A DNA stretch of 64,000 nucleotides from the NCBI GenBank assembly GCA_010645155.1, contig CM021321.1, positions 4,554,358-4,618,357 of the forward strand, written 5' to 3'. Source of the DNA: Tigriopus japonicus. Its lineage: Eukaryota > Arthropoda > Copepoda > Harpacticoida > Harpacticidae. Numbering within the stretch: the first letter of the stretch is position 1; each line of letters opens with the position of its first letter. The notes under the pieces are model-generated. The model was not told the origin of the DNA. It saw only the letters and a program-made list of their open reading frames with translations, and did not search any database. The position numbers were made by a program, and so were the translations under genes. Positions 25,101 through 37,931 of this stretch are shown one piece after another.

Positions 25101-27072
25101 AACTTCCAGATTTGAACCGCGACAACCATTATTCGACCCATTTCCAAGAGATTAGAGCCCTTCATGATCCCATGAGGGTTTTGCCGGTATGGAATCTGTA
25201 AAAGTGCTCCCTCGATAAACATGATGTCGAAATACACTAATGTGTTCCAGGGAGATGGGCTTATTAACCGGTGTTGGCACAATACCATGACGCGCACCAA
25301 TGTTACTTTGGGTGGTTATGGATTCCGAGATGAGATGTGTCTGAACTACATTCATTACTATCCAAAGATTGAGTTGGAGATTTGCAAGAGCTCTGTGGAC
25401 AGAAATGCTCTCGAGGACTACTTTCGGTACCTGAATGAGTGAGTACAAACCGGTTTTACTACTTTGTTCTGTATCACAGGTAATTTGCACCATTTCGTTT
25501 TGCAGAGTTGAAGACCAATCAACATCGGCCTTCAAGAATGTCTCTGAGAACTATCACGCCATTGAATGGACGCCGAAACGAGCACTCGATCTGGAAAACT
25601 TTTACTCGAAAGCCCCAGTTGAAATGCAATGTCAAGGTGGAAACGGACGACCGCTACCCGGAAACTCTTGGTGCAACATGAAAATTATGGACATTGAGGA
25701 TCCCTTGCCCATTCAACCACGGGAATGCCAAAATCTCCCTCAGTCCAAGCGTTTCCTTGGCGCCAATTACCGACCCAAACGATTCCTGGGCGCAAATAAC
25801 AGATACAACAAACGAATGGGATTCAATCCGAAGATGGTCGCCATTTACAGGGAACGGATGCAGGACCAAGAGACAAGAAGACGACGAGGCTTCAGATCCA
25901 AGAAAGAGACCCCATCCAATCTAGATCTATCCCAGCTTCGTTTCAACCTGTTTGATCGATTCTTCAAGAGATCTGGGAAACCCATGAATGAGATGAAACG
26001 GGCCGGACACTCCTTCAATGAGATGAAGCGGGCGGGACAGTCGTTTAATGAAATGAAACGAGCTCCTACCGGAATCAGAATGAGGAAGGCCGACACGAAA
26101 AACATGGTAAGGATGCGCAAGAACGCCGAGGAAGGCGATAGTGTGACCTTTGATTCTTTGATGCGAGATCCGGAGTTCAGTAAACGACTCTGGTCCACGA
26201 GAATGAAGAAGAACTCACTCCATCGAAATCGATTCAACGACCTGGAGAGAGAATTGCGCCAAGCTTTTTCGGTCATCAAGCCTAGGGATGAGAAGCGGGT
26301 CTTTGGAAAGATTCGTTTGCGGGATTTTGAACGAGCCGAGGCCAATGCTCGTCAACGAAGACGTCGACAAGAACCTTCAAAAAAGAACTTCATGAACTAC
26401 AACATTTTAGACAATCCTTACGTCAATTACGGCAAACGAAGCACTCGAAATGAGCACTTTAATCAATTGTCCTCTGATTTGAATGACGCCTTGAACCTAT
26501 TCAATTCCAAAAGGTCCTTGAGACCTAATTCTTTCACTGAATTGGAAAATGGGCTAAATGAGGCGTTTGGAATGCTGAACAACCCAAACAATCCAATCCG
26601 TCGAGCCGATAAGAGGTCCTCAAAAGAGGAACGACTCAATGACCTCGAGTCCAATTTAAGTGAAACCTTGAATCTCTTAAACGGACCGGAATGGAAATCT
26701 TTCAAAGGAAAGAGATCCTCAGCCAATGGTTCGAGGTTCTCCAAATTGAACCAAGAAGTTGACGATCTACTCACAGCATTTGGGCAAAAGAAGAGAAGCA
26801 AACGGTCGTCGCCAATCAGCAATCGGGAGCTCGACGAATTGGAATCGAAACTCCGCGATGCTTTCACGCTCTTGAACAATATGGAGACGGATGATAATCA
26901 GTTCCGGAAACGATTTGGCAAACGAGTTGATCATAGTCCATCGAACGAAACGAACATCGGCAACGATTATGAGGAGGAATACGAGAAGCTTTTTGAATCC
27001 GAAACCTGGCCAGATTACGCTACATGGGGTATGGATCGACGACGTAAAAAGGGTCTTGGAAGTGTGGTTTAA
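22193..27072 (+). CDS. DOMON/copper type II monooxygenase (MOXD/DBH-like) with long propeptide-like tail
   Basis: Ten exons join in phase (22193-22403, 23466-23560, 23627-23773, 24007-24091, 24182-24351, 24418-24615, 24694-24945, 25004-25186, 25251-25438, 25506-27072) to 3096 nt, or 1031 residues. The start has a hydrophobic signal-peptide-like segment (about residues 6-20). Residues about 35-150 are a DOMON domain (DWIAIGFSDYG...ADLCVA). Residues about 180-580 are the copper monooxygenase core, with TYWC, HHM (His250, His251), His322, HTH (His401, His403) and Met476, so every copper ligand is kept. The family hydroxylates a substrate CH bond with O2 and ascorbate in the secretory pathway; the substrate here is unknown. 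The family's C-terminal block (AIEW, YSKAPVEMQC) runs without an intron into a highly basic tail (about 591-1031), described separately. MOXD relatives end near residue 600, so the tail is exceptional. Confidence 0.85.
25747..27069 (+). repeat. dibasic-site-rich repetitive tail of the copper monooxygenase
   Basis: This part of the last exon encodes about 441 residues studded with KR/RR/KK sites. First come two segments, FLGANYRP and FLGANNRYN, each bounded by KR. Then FNEMKRAG-like units occur three times in a row (NEMKR). Then six degenerate amphipathic repeats of the form F-x-x-L-E-x-x-L-x-x-A-F-x-L-L-N start near 26230, 26455, 26530, 26629, 26731 and 26827, separated by basic sites. Gly-Lys-Arg occurs three times (NYGKR, SFKGKR, RFGKR). 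KR and GKR are the usual prohormone-convertase and amidation signals; actual processing is inference. Confidence 0.8.
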
Positions 27073-30000
27073 AATTTTAAAGTAGGAATGGCTTTACCTT
27101 CCTGCTTGCGTTGCAAAGATCCGCTAAGCTTATGACATTTTGAGAGGTTACTCATTTACAGATATAAGTCTTCTAAGCCCTGATAAAGTTGTGTTTTATG
27201 TTTTGTTCAGTGAATTAAAATGCGATCCAAGACGACAACAAGATGCTCCACAAAAATAATGATAATATGCCACTTTATAAACTTTGAGAGTCCTTGTCAA
27301 ACATGGTGACAAATTATCGATTTGCAAATACATGTCAACGACGTATCAAGATAGACAAAATTTACGCAGAGTCCGGCAATGACGCCATTATCTTTGTTGT
27401 TCAGCTAAGCGCTTTTTGAGGAAAGGGTTATCATTTTATCAATTTACCAATTATCTCTAGCTCGAAACAGGATCAAATAGAAACCCAAGCATAGACAAGA
27501 TAACATTGGATTCAGTTCTTTCGCCACACTCCATACATTTTTGACATACTTCGTGAAAGCGTCCGTTGTCATGAAATCCTTGACGTCGGAAAGAAATGCT
27601 GAGACCTTTGCTGTAATACATGCTGGTCATAATTTTTAAAATACTAGCATAATGTGCCGAAATTGGGTACAAAATTTGGAATATTTAAATTAAGCAATGA
27701 GTTGACCTCCTTCAAGGGTTTGTCTCAATGAATATTAGTATTAGATTTTGCCCACGAACAAAGTGAATTCAAAATAACGTTCGCTCTTTGTAATTACGCA
27801 TAACAAGCAAACCCACACCAAAATATCAAATTGATTTGGGAATTTAAGAATATTGGCGCGGTGACTCGGTTCCCTCAACCATTGCTCGTATTTTGGGTCC
27901 GTACAATAGCCTGTCAAAAAAAAGAAGATTTGTGCAGCTCCTCAAGTAAGTTTTGTGATTGATAATTATAGGTCGCTAATATTTTGTGTGATATGAAAAT
28001 TTGGCACTATTGGTAAGTTCGGCTGTTAGCCATGCATGTAAATGAATGTTGACACTCTAAAATAAAGTAGATTGATGGCACAACTTCATGCATAACTCGA
28101 TGGAAAACGAATCGGCTTTTCCTTCAAAGAAAAAGGAATTGGTTCATTATTGCAAAATCATGGTGTTATTACAATGGAAACAGAATTTGCCTTTCTCATT
28201 GTGGCTTATCTTTTCATGCTTGACTGGATGAATTGTATTTTTTATCATTTGAAAATTTGGATAAGAGTTGGAAGCCCTAAAAACACGGGGATGCGCAAAT
28301 ATTAAAAGAAAAAATTCTAAAACGACTTAATAGTTATAATTGTGTTAAAAGTATGATGAGGAAGATCAAAATATGTGAAATATATTCTTTGCATAGTTTT
28401 CCGGGCTCTTTTGATCATAAGCCAATTAATTTTCCCTTCATACAAATTAACGTTTAATGCTAGCGTTGAATGGCTGAGCAGTGCTCGACTTTTGCAGGCT
28501 TTGATTTTTTTTTAACTTGAGAGTCAAGTACACAAACTTGATGTTCGTGTCCTATCATAGTTACAAATATTCTGAATAGGTAAATGCCTTAATCTATCGG
28601 TGTTGCAAGAGTATCTTACAAACAAAGACAGGTGACGAAGGCAAGATTTGCGAAATGGATTTTTTAAAAGGAATCTCATGCCACGTGTGTGTTGTAAATA
28701 TTAATGGGTAAATATTTTTTCTAGTCAAGCTACAATTTTGCAAAGTTTTTTTAAAAGATTCTCGAACCATGCAAAATTCATTCATTGTGTACCCTGTGTG
28801 GTCATGTCTAAGCATTGTATGATGTAAATTTTTTAAACGAATTTGCATTTGTGGATTTAATCTAAAATGACATTTCTATTTTCCTTGAACGAAAAATGTT
28901 TTCCTAAGTCCCAAGTTAGAACTTTTTAATGCAGTCCTATTGTATATATGTATGTCTCTTGTCATCTACAGTGCCGTGCACGTAAATTAAGACAAACTTC
29001 AACTTCGTCCAGATCAATTAAGAGCCCAAGTAAAATAAACTTTATCAAATTCTGACATGGGAGCACTCATGTGGACATTCGGTCGTTCTAATTTTTCTTC
29101 TTTTTAGTACGGACGGGAAGACGATAAACCGATAATGCTTCTTGCATTTTTTTGTTTTGGATATTGTTTTAATATTATTAGTACTATTATTCTTATCATC
29201 AGTTTCCAACTGCATTTTTTGTCACTCCCCTTGCATTTTCTTCATCAGTCATGTTTCATGACTAGGGACAGGAATTTTAGACGAATAAAACTTTCAAACT
29301 AAACAAAAAGAGACGAAAAGAATTGCATGATCAGACGAAAAAAGACGAATAAAAGTTCCCTTAAGACGAAAAAAACGGAAAAAATCACTTGTAAGACGTA
29401 AAAAAGCGAATCAATTTCCCAAAAAGGCGAATGAAACTGGCTTATAAGAAAGAAAAAAATGAAATGCCCGTACAGACGAAAAAAGACGTTTAAAACTGCT
29501 CCCACAAAATGGGGACCAATTGTTGTCTGCTTGTGCAAAAACGGCGAAATCTAGAAAATTTAAAAAAGGAAGTAATTAATGAGCAAGAATAAGCCAATAG
29601 TATATGTCTCAAATAAAAGCCAAAATGGCTCTCTTAAAGGAAGGTTTTCAGTAGAGCTACACTTAAAATCAGATTTGCAGATCCAATGATTGTTGTGGTG
29701 GCCAGAGAGTTTTTTCAATCCAAAAGTAATCATTTCTTTCTGTGTCTGTTGAGCAACTCTACGAGTACAAGTTAATTTTTAAGTGTGGATTGTTTTGTTT
29801 GCGCAAAACCGCAACTGACAATCAAATTATTATTTTATTGTCATTATTATTTCATAGGCAGATCTTGCAGAACTTTCCTCTCCAACTCTCCCCAGAAGAA
29901 GCAGTTCATGGGGGTTCTTGTTGGAGTAGTGACTTTTTTTGACTTCAGTAGGTCCATTGTCGTTTTGGCCTTGTGTTGCAGGTCCAAGTCCTGCTGAATA

Positions 30001-30590
30001 TGAACTTGGCCATTTCTGTAACTCTGAATGGACTTACTATCTAGACATAGCGCCATTTTCGGCGCAATCCAATTTCAATCCATCATATTTTTCAATTTTT
30101 GTGGTACACTGAAAGAAAAGAGCAAGTCCATCTGTTTTCTTTTGCCCAACCTTTTTATCGAAATTTTTGTGGCACATGAAATGATAAAAATTAACCAAGA
30201 ACAGAAAGGTCAGTTCTAAATTAGATTGCGAAACAACCTGATTCCAGTATCAGGCAAATGTATAATATTTGGCTTCTTCATATCCTTAAGGCTAATCAAC
30301 ATTCGTTAGATTACAACTTACCATACATTTACACTTGAAGCGTCAAATCCTATCACAAGAATTTATGATCCAACTTAAGACGTACTCAGACTTACAGTAT
30401 CAGCGATCCGATAAGCCAATAGAATGCCCACACTACACATCGCTCAATATTCATCTTAAATTCCTTTCATGGTCAACAATTAACAGGATTAAGCCGAAGT
30501 CCAAGTCCATTTGTCGACCTCACTCCGACGAAGTAAGTACTCCCTGTACATTGATATCGCATTTCTCAAACAATTTTGAGCGATTGGTCA
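27073..30590. other. intergenic region with a truncated hAT copy
   Basis: I see no supported gene between the monooxygenase stop and the chitin synthase start. The region is AT-rich. It contains the degraded element at 29263-29850. The stretch just before 30591 probably carries untranslated exon(s) of chitin synthase (a GAA/GTAAGT donor lies near 30531), which I cannot place with confidence. Confidence 0.45.
29263..29850 (+). mobile_element. truncated hAT-like copy (family of 49527-50513)
   Basis: It begins with TAGGGACAGGAA followed by TTTAGACGAATAAA-like sequence and then runs of GACGAAAAAAG. It is co-linear with 49527-50240: the shared words CTTGTGCAAAAACGGCGAAA, TTTTTCAA, TGTGTCTGTTG and ACTACGAGTA/CTACGAGTA occur in the same order. 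The right terminus is missing. Confidence 0.65.
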
Positions 30591-33500
30591 ATGAGTGAAC
30601 TGACCATGGCGTCGGTTTCAATCGAAGGCCACGAGAATCAGGTCTTCGAGATCGACAAAGACGACCCGAACGTGGTTTTGGATTTAGAACCTCGACGACG
30701 AGTCGGATTCGAGACTCAGGTTTCGGATTATCACTTCACCCCCAAGAAAGAGGAATTGAAGCGTTGGGATGCCTTCATTCAGAGCGAAGATGAGAGTAAA
30801 TCCGCCTCCGAGAAGAATACTGACCTCATCCATAAGGCATCGATTGTGCTCAAGATCTTGACCATTCTCATTGTGTTCGGGGTTGTTCTCATTGGGGCAG
30901 TGGTTTCGAAAGGATCTTTGCTGTACATGATTGCTCAAGCTAGCTACAACCCTGCTGGGATGAGTTATTGTAACAAAAATGCGAATGGAACAGGGCCCCT
31001 TTCCATTGCACCGGAAACAAAGACAAATGTGGCTTGGCTGTGGTAAGCTATGTCCAGCTAAATATAGATCAAACACAAAATTATAGTCAATGGCGGAGCG
31101 AAAAAATACCCCTTCAGGCCCAAAATTTATCCTCGATAACGAAAGACCTTTTAGGATTCGTGAGTTAGGAGGCGTTGGTTGGATTAGAGGCACTGTTGCA
31201 GAAAGAGTTCGTGCATGCATGTGATTGATTGGAAACACTAAAGACCAATTGTCTTCACATGGTTGAAGTAAAAAAGGAAGAACTTAATTGAAGATGCTTC
31301 TAACAATAACTTGTCCTGAAAATCTTGGTCCCTTTTACATTTTCATTAAAGCTTTGAGCTTTCACAAACTTATGCAACTCCTTTCTGTGCAAAGTGGAGA
31401 AACTGGGACCAAAAGTCTTTGCGCGTTCCATTTTTTGACATTTTGGCTCTAGGCTTGATTACACTAGAGACAAAAGGAATTTCTTCCCTCGAGAACTCAA
31501 GAATTCACGAAAGAGGTATAATTATCAGCTCTCTTAAGAATAGTTGTGCTTTGAATCCCTGGGTTTTTCCCTTTACTTAGTCCTTTACTCCAACTAGAAG
31601 GCTATGATTAATTACAAAAACCACTGCATTCTTTTTGATCATAGAATTCCAGTGGATAATCAAAATTTTAGCAATGCACCTTATGACAAAGGCTTTATGT
31701 CATCACCTGTCCAAGAAAAAAGACGTCTGCATTGGCATCCTTGTTAGAGATGGATTTTTAATGCCATTTTAATTTTCAAATGCAAAATTTGTAACAATGA
31801 AATTTCTTGATTCTTTATTGCAAACACACTCACATAAATACTTTTCGACGCTGGGAGCACTAATAAAAAAGCCTGGACTGTAAATAACTTTGAGCTGACG
31901 GGTAATTGAGTAGGGAGACCCGAGAAAAAAACATGCAAGTTCTACTGCAAGATTTGACTATAATTTTTATAGCCCTTGACTCTAAACGGTCATAAAAGAC
32001 GAAAACAAGGGCACCTCTACATGTAAAGTTTTTAATTTGTTGAATATTCTTTTTAAAGTTATTCAGGCAGCTCTTTTATCTTTTGGTTCATTTTTGATGG
32101 TCTTTTCATTAAATGATGTTTCTAATTATCTCTCCAGGTGCATCTTTTTTTCCTTCTTCGTCCCTGAATTGTTGACGTTCCTGAAATCCGTCCGGGTTTG
32201 CATCATGCGGACCGTTTCTAAACCAAAGTGGGACGTGTTCCTAGTCGTGTTCATTCTAGAAACATTGCACATTGTGGGACTGGCCATTTTATTCTTAGTG
32301 GCACTCCCTGAACTGGATTCAGTGAAGGCCCTTATGCTGACCAGTTGCTTAGGCATTATTCCTGGGCTTTTGATGGTCCTCAATTGGAACATCTGGGAGA
32401 ACTCATGGAAGAGGTATTTGTTCATTGCCCTCAATGTATTGAGCTTCCTTTTCCAAGTGAGTGGATTGATTGCATGGCCAGTGGCGAATATTGGATGGAC
32501 AGGCAGCACCATCGAAATCAAGAATTCCTGGTCCCTTGCCATTGGAATTTTTTTGACATCCTTTGGATGGTGGGAGAGCTTCGTGACTCAACAGTCTTCG
32601 TTTATAGTGGCCAAGTTCCTTTGGGGTATCAAAACCGATATGTTTGAGTTGCACACCCGCTTCTTTACGTATTTGTTTGTCTCATTGTGGAAGATGATCT
32701 TATTCCTCATCTTGTTCATCGTGTTTCCCAAGGCATTTGGAAACATACCAACTGTTAAGTTCCTTTTCGATGAATTTCACTCCTCATTTGCAAACTCTGT
32801 CTATAACTTGAGCGACGGCAACACGTTAATCTTCAACAATCATTTCCCGGCGAAGGTTTTGGCCACTCAAATCCTTTGTGGTTATGCCACGTACGTCTTT
32901 GGCAAATTTGCTTGCAAAGTAAACATTCAACGCCAAGCCTTTGCCTTGCCATTGACCCTGGTGATGCCTGTGTCCATTACAGCCTTGTGCCTGATGTGCA
33001 AAGCTCGTAACAATGACCCATGTGCCTACACGGAAGCCTTGGGCGAATTTGCTTTCTTTGAATGCCCTGATGTCCGATCGTGGAACCAATTTGGATCTGA
33101 AGTGGGCTGGATCTGGATCCTTTGGTTCCTGTCCAATTTCTGGATCGTTAATCACATTTGGTTTCCAAAGAGCCAACGGTTAGCTTCCACCGAGCAAATG
33201 TTCGGTGTTCCTTGGTACTGCGGCTTGTTACTGGACCAATCTATTATGGCCAATCGCAGAAGTGATAAAGGTCGTGCCCGCATGCGCTTGGATGCCAAAG
33301 CCAATGTCAAGCATTTTCCGAGTCATGATGGCAATTACGAAGACGAAGAGAGACAAGAGAACACACGGAAAGCATTTGCCCTTCCTTCTAAAGAGAATGT
33401 AGCTCACTTGGCCCCAGAAGACCAGATCACAAGAATTAAAGGTTGTGCCACAATGTGGCACGAATCCCCAGAAGAAATTTGTGAGATGTTGAAGTCTATC

Positions 33501-36215
33501 TTTAGAATAGACGAGGACTACAATGCCAGGTACAATAATCTTAGCATTTACCAACAGGTGACAGGAAATAACGTTATGATTTTGATTCAATCGATCTTTT
33601 CACAGGCAAATGGTCAAGCAACTCGATATCGAAGATCCTGACTACTACGAATGGGAAACCCACATCTTTTTTGACGATTGCATGGAGCCCACGGACGACC
33701 GGAAAAACGTTCAAGTGAATCAATTCGTGAGACTGCTACTGGATCAAGTCGATACCCAGGGTAAGAAGTGGTACGGTACTAGAAACTTGAAAGTCCCACC
33801 GCCCGCAAAATATGCCACCCCTTATGGTGGAAGATTGGAGTGGGTATTGCCTGGACAGACCAAAATCATTTGTCACTTGAAGGACAAGAATAAGATTCGC
33901 CACAAGAAGAGATGGAGTCAGTGCATGTACATGTACTATTTCCTGGGACATCAACTCATGGACAACCCGAAATTGACCGAGGCCCAAAAAGATAGCCGAG
34001 CCAGGAATACTTACTTGTTGGCCTTGGATGGCGATGTGGATTTTCAGCCTGACGCCATCATCAAGCTTGTGGATTTGATGAAGAGAAACCCTGATGTTGG
34101 AGCCAGTTGCGGTCGAATTCATCCAACTGGATCTGGATATATGCAATGGTATCAGATGTTTGAATACGCCATAGGTCATTGGCTGCAAAAGGCCACTGAG
34201 CATGTTATGGGTTGCGTACTCTGCAGTCCAGGATGTTTTTCGTTGTTCCGAGGAAGGGCTGTGATGGATGAAAACGTAATGAGGACTTACACCACTGTGG
34301 CCACTGAACCCAGACACTTTGTTCAATATGATCAGGGTGAGGACCGCTGGCTTTGCACCCTGCTTCTTCAACAAGGTTGGCGAGTAGAATACTCTGCGGC
34401 CAGTGACTCATTTACCGCGTGTCCCGAGGGTTTCAAGGAGTTCTACAACCAAAGACGAAGATGGATGCCTTCCACATTGGCCAATATCATTGATCTCTTG
34501 GGTGATTGGCGTCGAGTGATCCGAAATAACGATGACATTTCTATTTTTTACATCGTTTACCAAGTCATGATGATGATTGGCACAATCTTGGGACCAGGCT
34601 CAATTTTCCTCATGTTGGTTGGAGCCTGTGGTGCGGCATTTTCATTGTCAAACTGGGCTTCCTTTGGCGTTAATTTGGCCCCCATGATCATTTTCATTTT
34701 GGCTTGTCTCCTGACCAAATCTGACACCCAGATAATAGTGGCTCAGGTGTTGAGCATAGCTTATGCCTTGGTCATGATGGCAGTGCTTGTTGGATTGCTC
34801 ATTGAGATTGCCGAATCTGGCTGGTTGGCTCCGACTACTTTATCTTTCGTGTTTGTCGCTGGGGTTTTCATTTTGGCAGCTTTCTTGCATCCTCAAGAGT
34901 TCTGGTGTCTTCCTATGGGCCTCATCTATTACATCACCATCCCATCCATGTACCTGTTCCTCGTCATCTATTCCTTTTTCAACTTGAACGTTGTTTCTTG
35001 GGGCACCAGAGAGGTGGTTCAGAAGCTGAGTGCTGAGGAAATGGAAGAGGCTAAGAAGAAAGCTGAGGAAGAGGCCAAGAAACCACCTGCCAAGAAGTCC
35101 GGATTCATGGCCTTCTTCCAAAGGGATCGACTTCTAGAGTTTTCTTTAACAAAAATGTTCACAGACAAAAATGGGGTCAAGAGCCAATTAGAGAATATGC
35201 AAGAAAAATTAGAAAAGATAGAAATGGCCCTTGAACGTGAAGGCTATACATTACCAGAGAAGCCGGAGGAATCAAAAGAAGTGGAGAAAGAAAAGTCAGC
35301 ACTCCGTAAGCCCACTGTACGTATAATGGAACCCGAAGAACCACCACGTGACGAAATGATTAACCCATATTGGATTGAGCAAGACTGCTTCGATACAAGT
35401 AGACGAAAGTTCCTGTCTCAGGAAGAGATCCAATTTTGGAATGAAGTGATTGAAAAATATCTCAAACCTTTGGATAAAAACCCGGAGAAGGAAGAACAGA
35501 TTGCACAGGGCCTTAAAGAATTGCGAAATCAAGTGGTCTTCTCATTTCTCATGATCAACAGTATTTGGGTCTTGACGGTTTTCCTGCTTCAACAGAACAA
35601 GGAATATCTTTATATCCCATGGCCGTGGGGCGAAGGCTTGGAATTGGAGCCCCTTGGGTTACTGTTTGTGATCTTTTTTGCTGTTGTTCTCTTCATTCAA
35701 CTGATTGGAATGTTATTGCACCGGATCATGACCTTGGGCCACATCGTGTCCTCAACAAAGATCAAATTGACATTCGGAAACAAGAAAGAGCAGTTCGACG
35801 GGGACAAGTTCCTCCAGAAGAATGCTGTTCAAATGTTCAAAGATTTACAAAGTACCTACGTGGTAAGTGGTTACGATTTTTTCAGGGTTGCCAAGCAGCA
35901 ATAATGATCATTTGTCTCCGTTTTTTTAAGCCTGATTCGGACAAACAGAACAAAAATCTTGAGAGCGTACTTGAAAAGGCCATGGATTTGGTGGCTAATA
36001 ATGATGATACCACCATCAGAAGAGCCTCGAACATGTCTCAAGGGAGAGGCAATCTTCTTCGACGGGCTGAAACAATTAAAGCCCTGAAACGGCGACAAAC
36101 CACGAGGCGCCAATCTATGAAACCTGCAATGCGACCGCGAAGGCGCGAGTCCACTCGACCTGACACATCATCTTCATCATCATGTTCAGAGGTAGAAGAA
36201 GAGAATGAGACCTAA
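30591..36215 (+). CDS. CHS1: chitin synthase (class A / CHS1-like)
   Basis: Four exons, 30591-31042, 32138-33529, 33606-35862 and 35931-36215, join in phase to 4386 nt, or 1461 residues, close to the family's usual 1500-1600. The enzyme polymerises UDP-GlcNAc into chitin at the plasma membrane. The N-terminal third carries many membrane segments (from about residue 87 on). The glycosyltransferase-2 core has DGDVDF (from Asp756), GEDRW (859-863, with the EDR signature) and QRRRW (897-901); SWGTR follows after the post-core membrane helices. A charged coiled-coil stretch (EEMEEAKKKAEEEAKK and the following EKLEKIEMALERE) lies after the five-helix block; this is known for class A enzymes that make cuticle chitin, hence the CHS1 assignment. 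The basic, Ser-rich C-terminus ends EEENET. The ATG at 30591 (or 30606) is preceded by probable 5' UTR; a further coding exon is possible but not needed. The third coding exon starts after a 76-base intron (33530-33605). Confidence 0.93.
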
Positions 36216-36303
36216 GTTTTTTCATTATTTAACCCACAATTGTTTGTGTATATATTTGTGATAACAATAACAAAATGAATCAACAACTGCAAAAGGCTAT
36301 TGC

Positions 36304-37912
36304 TTAGCCCACTTTGTTGTAGACCGATGTGGTTTTCTTCCTGGAACCAACATGTTCCACTGAGTGGATCATTGTGTTCGGACCTAAAGATCAAAGTATT
36401 AGCTTTCATTTCCGAAAGGAAAATACCAATCATATTCTTTAGCTTACCAGTTCGAACTCGGGCTGAAATAAACATCAGTTCTCCGTTCTTCAAGACTCTT
36501 GTCTCCAAAGCGTTACCCTTTTCGAAACTGATGGTGTCCATTGGTCCGCCGAGGATCCCCATATCCACAACGGTATTTGTTTCTCCATCAGCGACTAATG
36601 TATAAAAGTAGGGGTCGCTTCTGGGCCCCTCTAAAACAATAAGTAAACGAGTGTTATGTGAAATAAGAACAAAGCGTCAGGTTGTAAAGCTTAGACTTAC
36701 TTTTGCCATCGATCGTGTAACGGTTGCCGTCCTGAGAAATCAGTTGCTCGTTTTGAAAGCTAACAACGGAAATGGCAGTCCTCGTGAAGAAGTTGACACC
36801 TGCAAAAAGTTTCAAAATCAATTTCCACAATTGATTTTGTTGATGTTTGTTTATATGTATCGTTACATAGAGAGTTTACTTCTCCTAATTCTTTTAGATC
36901 AAAACGTACCAGTTTCAAAATGATCTTATTTGATCACCCAAGAACCTTAAGACATTGTTTATGCAATGTCATTATTATTGACTTCAATATTAATGAAAAA
37001 TACATCTCATCTATAGTTAGAGAATTCAGGCAAAATGCATTTGAAAGAAAAACTCAAGTGTAACCCTACTTTTTTAAACTTTAAAATTGACTCTACTTTT
37101 GATGATGATGAGTTTTTATTCACGAATGATTGTTTCTTGTTCGCTCAGTTGCTCGAACAAATACATAAATTCCTCAGATTCTGGACAAGCTATTGCTTGT
37201 TTTCACCAGAACCTGGGCAAGAAAATGATGGAACTATGTCTGACAGGAGCCAATCTGCAACACAAAAGAGAACAGAGGAAAAGGACGAGAGATAAGATTT
37301 CCAAAATATGAAATTTAGAAGTCAATAAAGGGAAATTTCATAAGAGAAGTTAAGTCACAATACTATTTTGTTGCGTTGGACCATATTCAGGATTTCAGTG
37401 ATATCAATACCAGGTTTTGTTTTTTATTCTTTTTTTCTGAGTGGGGGGAAAAACAAGAATATACAAGACGAAAAAAAGACTTAAAAAGGTATGTTCCTTG
37501 CAACAATAGCTAATGCATTTTCTGCCCAAAAGTTCCCGAACGTTGTAAAAAAGGGATTAAATTTCAATTCAAAGAGGTGCTATAAAGACGTGCTCAAAGA
37601 ACGTACATTTGATATGGGTTATAAAGATGAATAGTTAGCTCTTAAACATTGTTACACCTTGATATGGGCCAAAAAGGACCTTGTTTTCTGATAACTTTAT
37701 TATCCTTAGATCCTGTTCAAAGTTTCATGTCCCAGAAATTGTTCACGATATCAATGATAAGCTTTGTCACAAATGAACTCACCCGCTGCACTTAAAAATG
37801 CATTCAGATTGGTTCGCTTTCCTGAATCTTCCACCCATTTCCCCCTCAGATCGACTTCAGCTAAACAAGAAGTTATGGAGACCAAAAGAATCACAACTGT
37901 GTACGTCCTCAT
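36304..37912 (-). CDS. secreted FABP/lipocalin-like lipid-binding protein
   Basis: Four minus-strand exons (37912-37783, 36799-36701, 36630-36448, 36383-36304) all break in phase 1 and give 492 nt, or 163 residues. It starts with a signal peptide, MRTYTVVILLVSITSCLA. The mature part begins DLRGKWVEDSGKRTNLNAFL, which resembles the G-x-W opening of calycins and the N-x-x-x-FL helix of fatty-acid-binding proteins. It continues with short alternating strands (QDGNRYTIDG; LVADGETNTVV). The four-exon layout is like that of FABP genes, but typical FABPs are cytosolic and lack a signal peptide. A hydrophobic ligand is therefore inference. The 3' end is convergent with chitin synthase, 88 bases away. 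A TATA/initiator pair lies upstream. Confidence 0.72.
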
Positions 37913-37931
37913 TGTAGAATCGTGTAAATCA

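Noticed and set aside
25435..25505. ATG at 25435 starting a hydrophobic leader that would make the tail an independent secreted precursor
   Set aside because: The 25435 frame reads through the intron. Splicing 25438 to 25506 is in phase and restores the conserved MOXD/DBH C-terminal block, so fusion is the simpler reading. An alternative transcript cannot be excluded.
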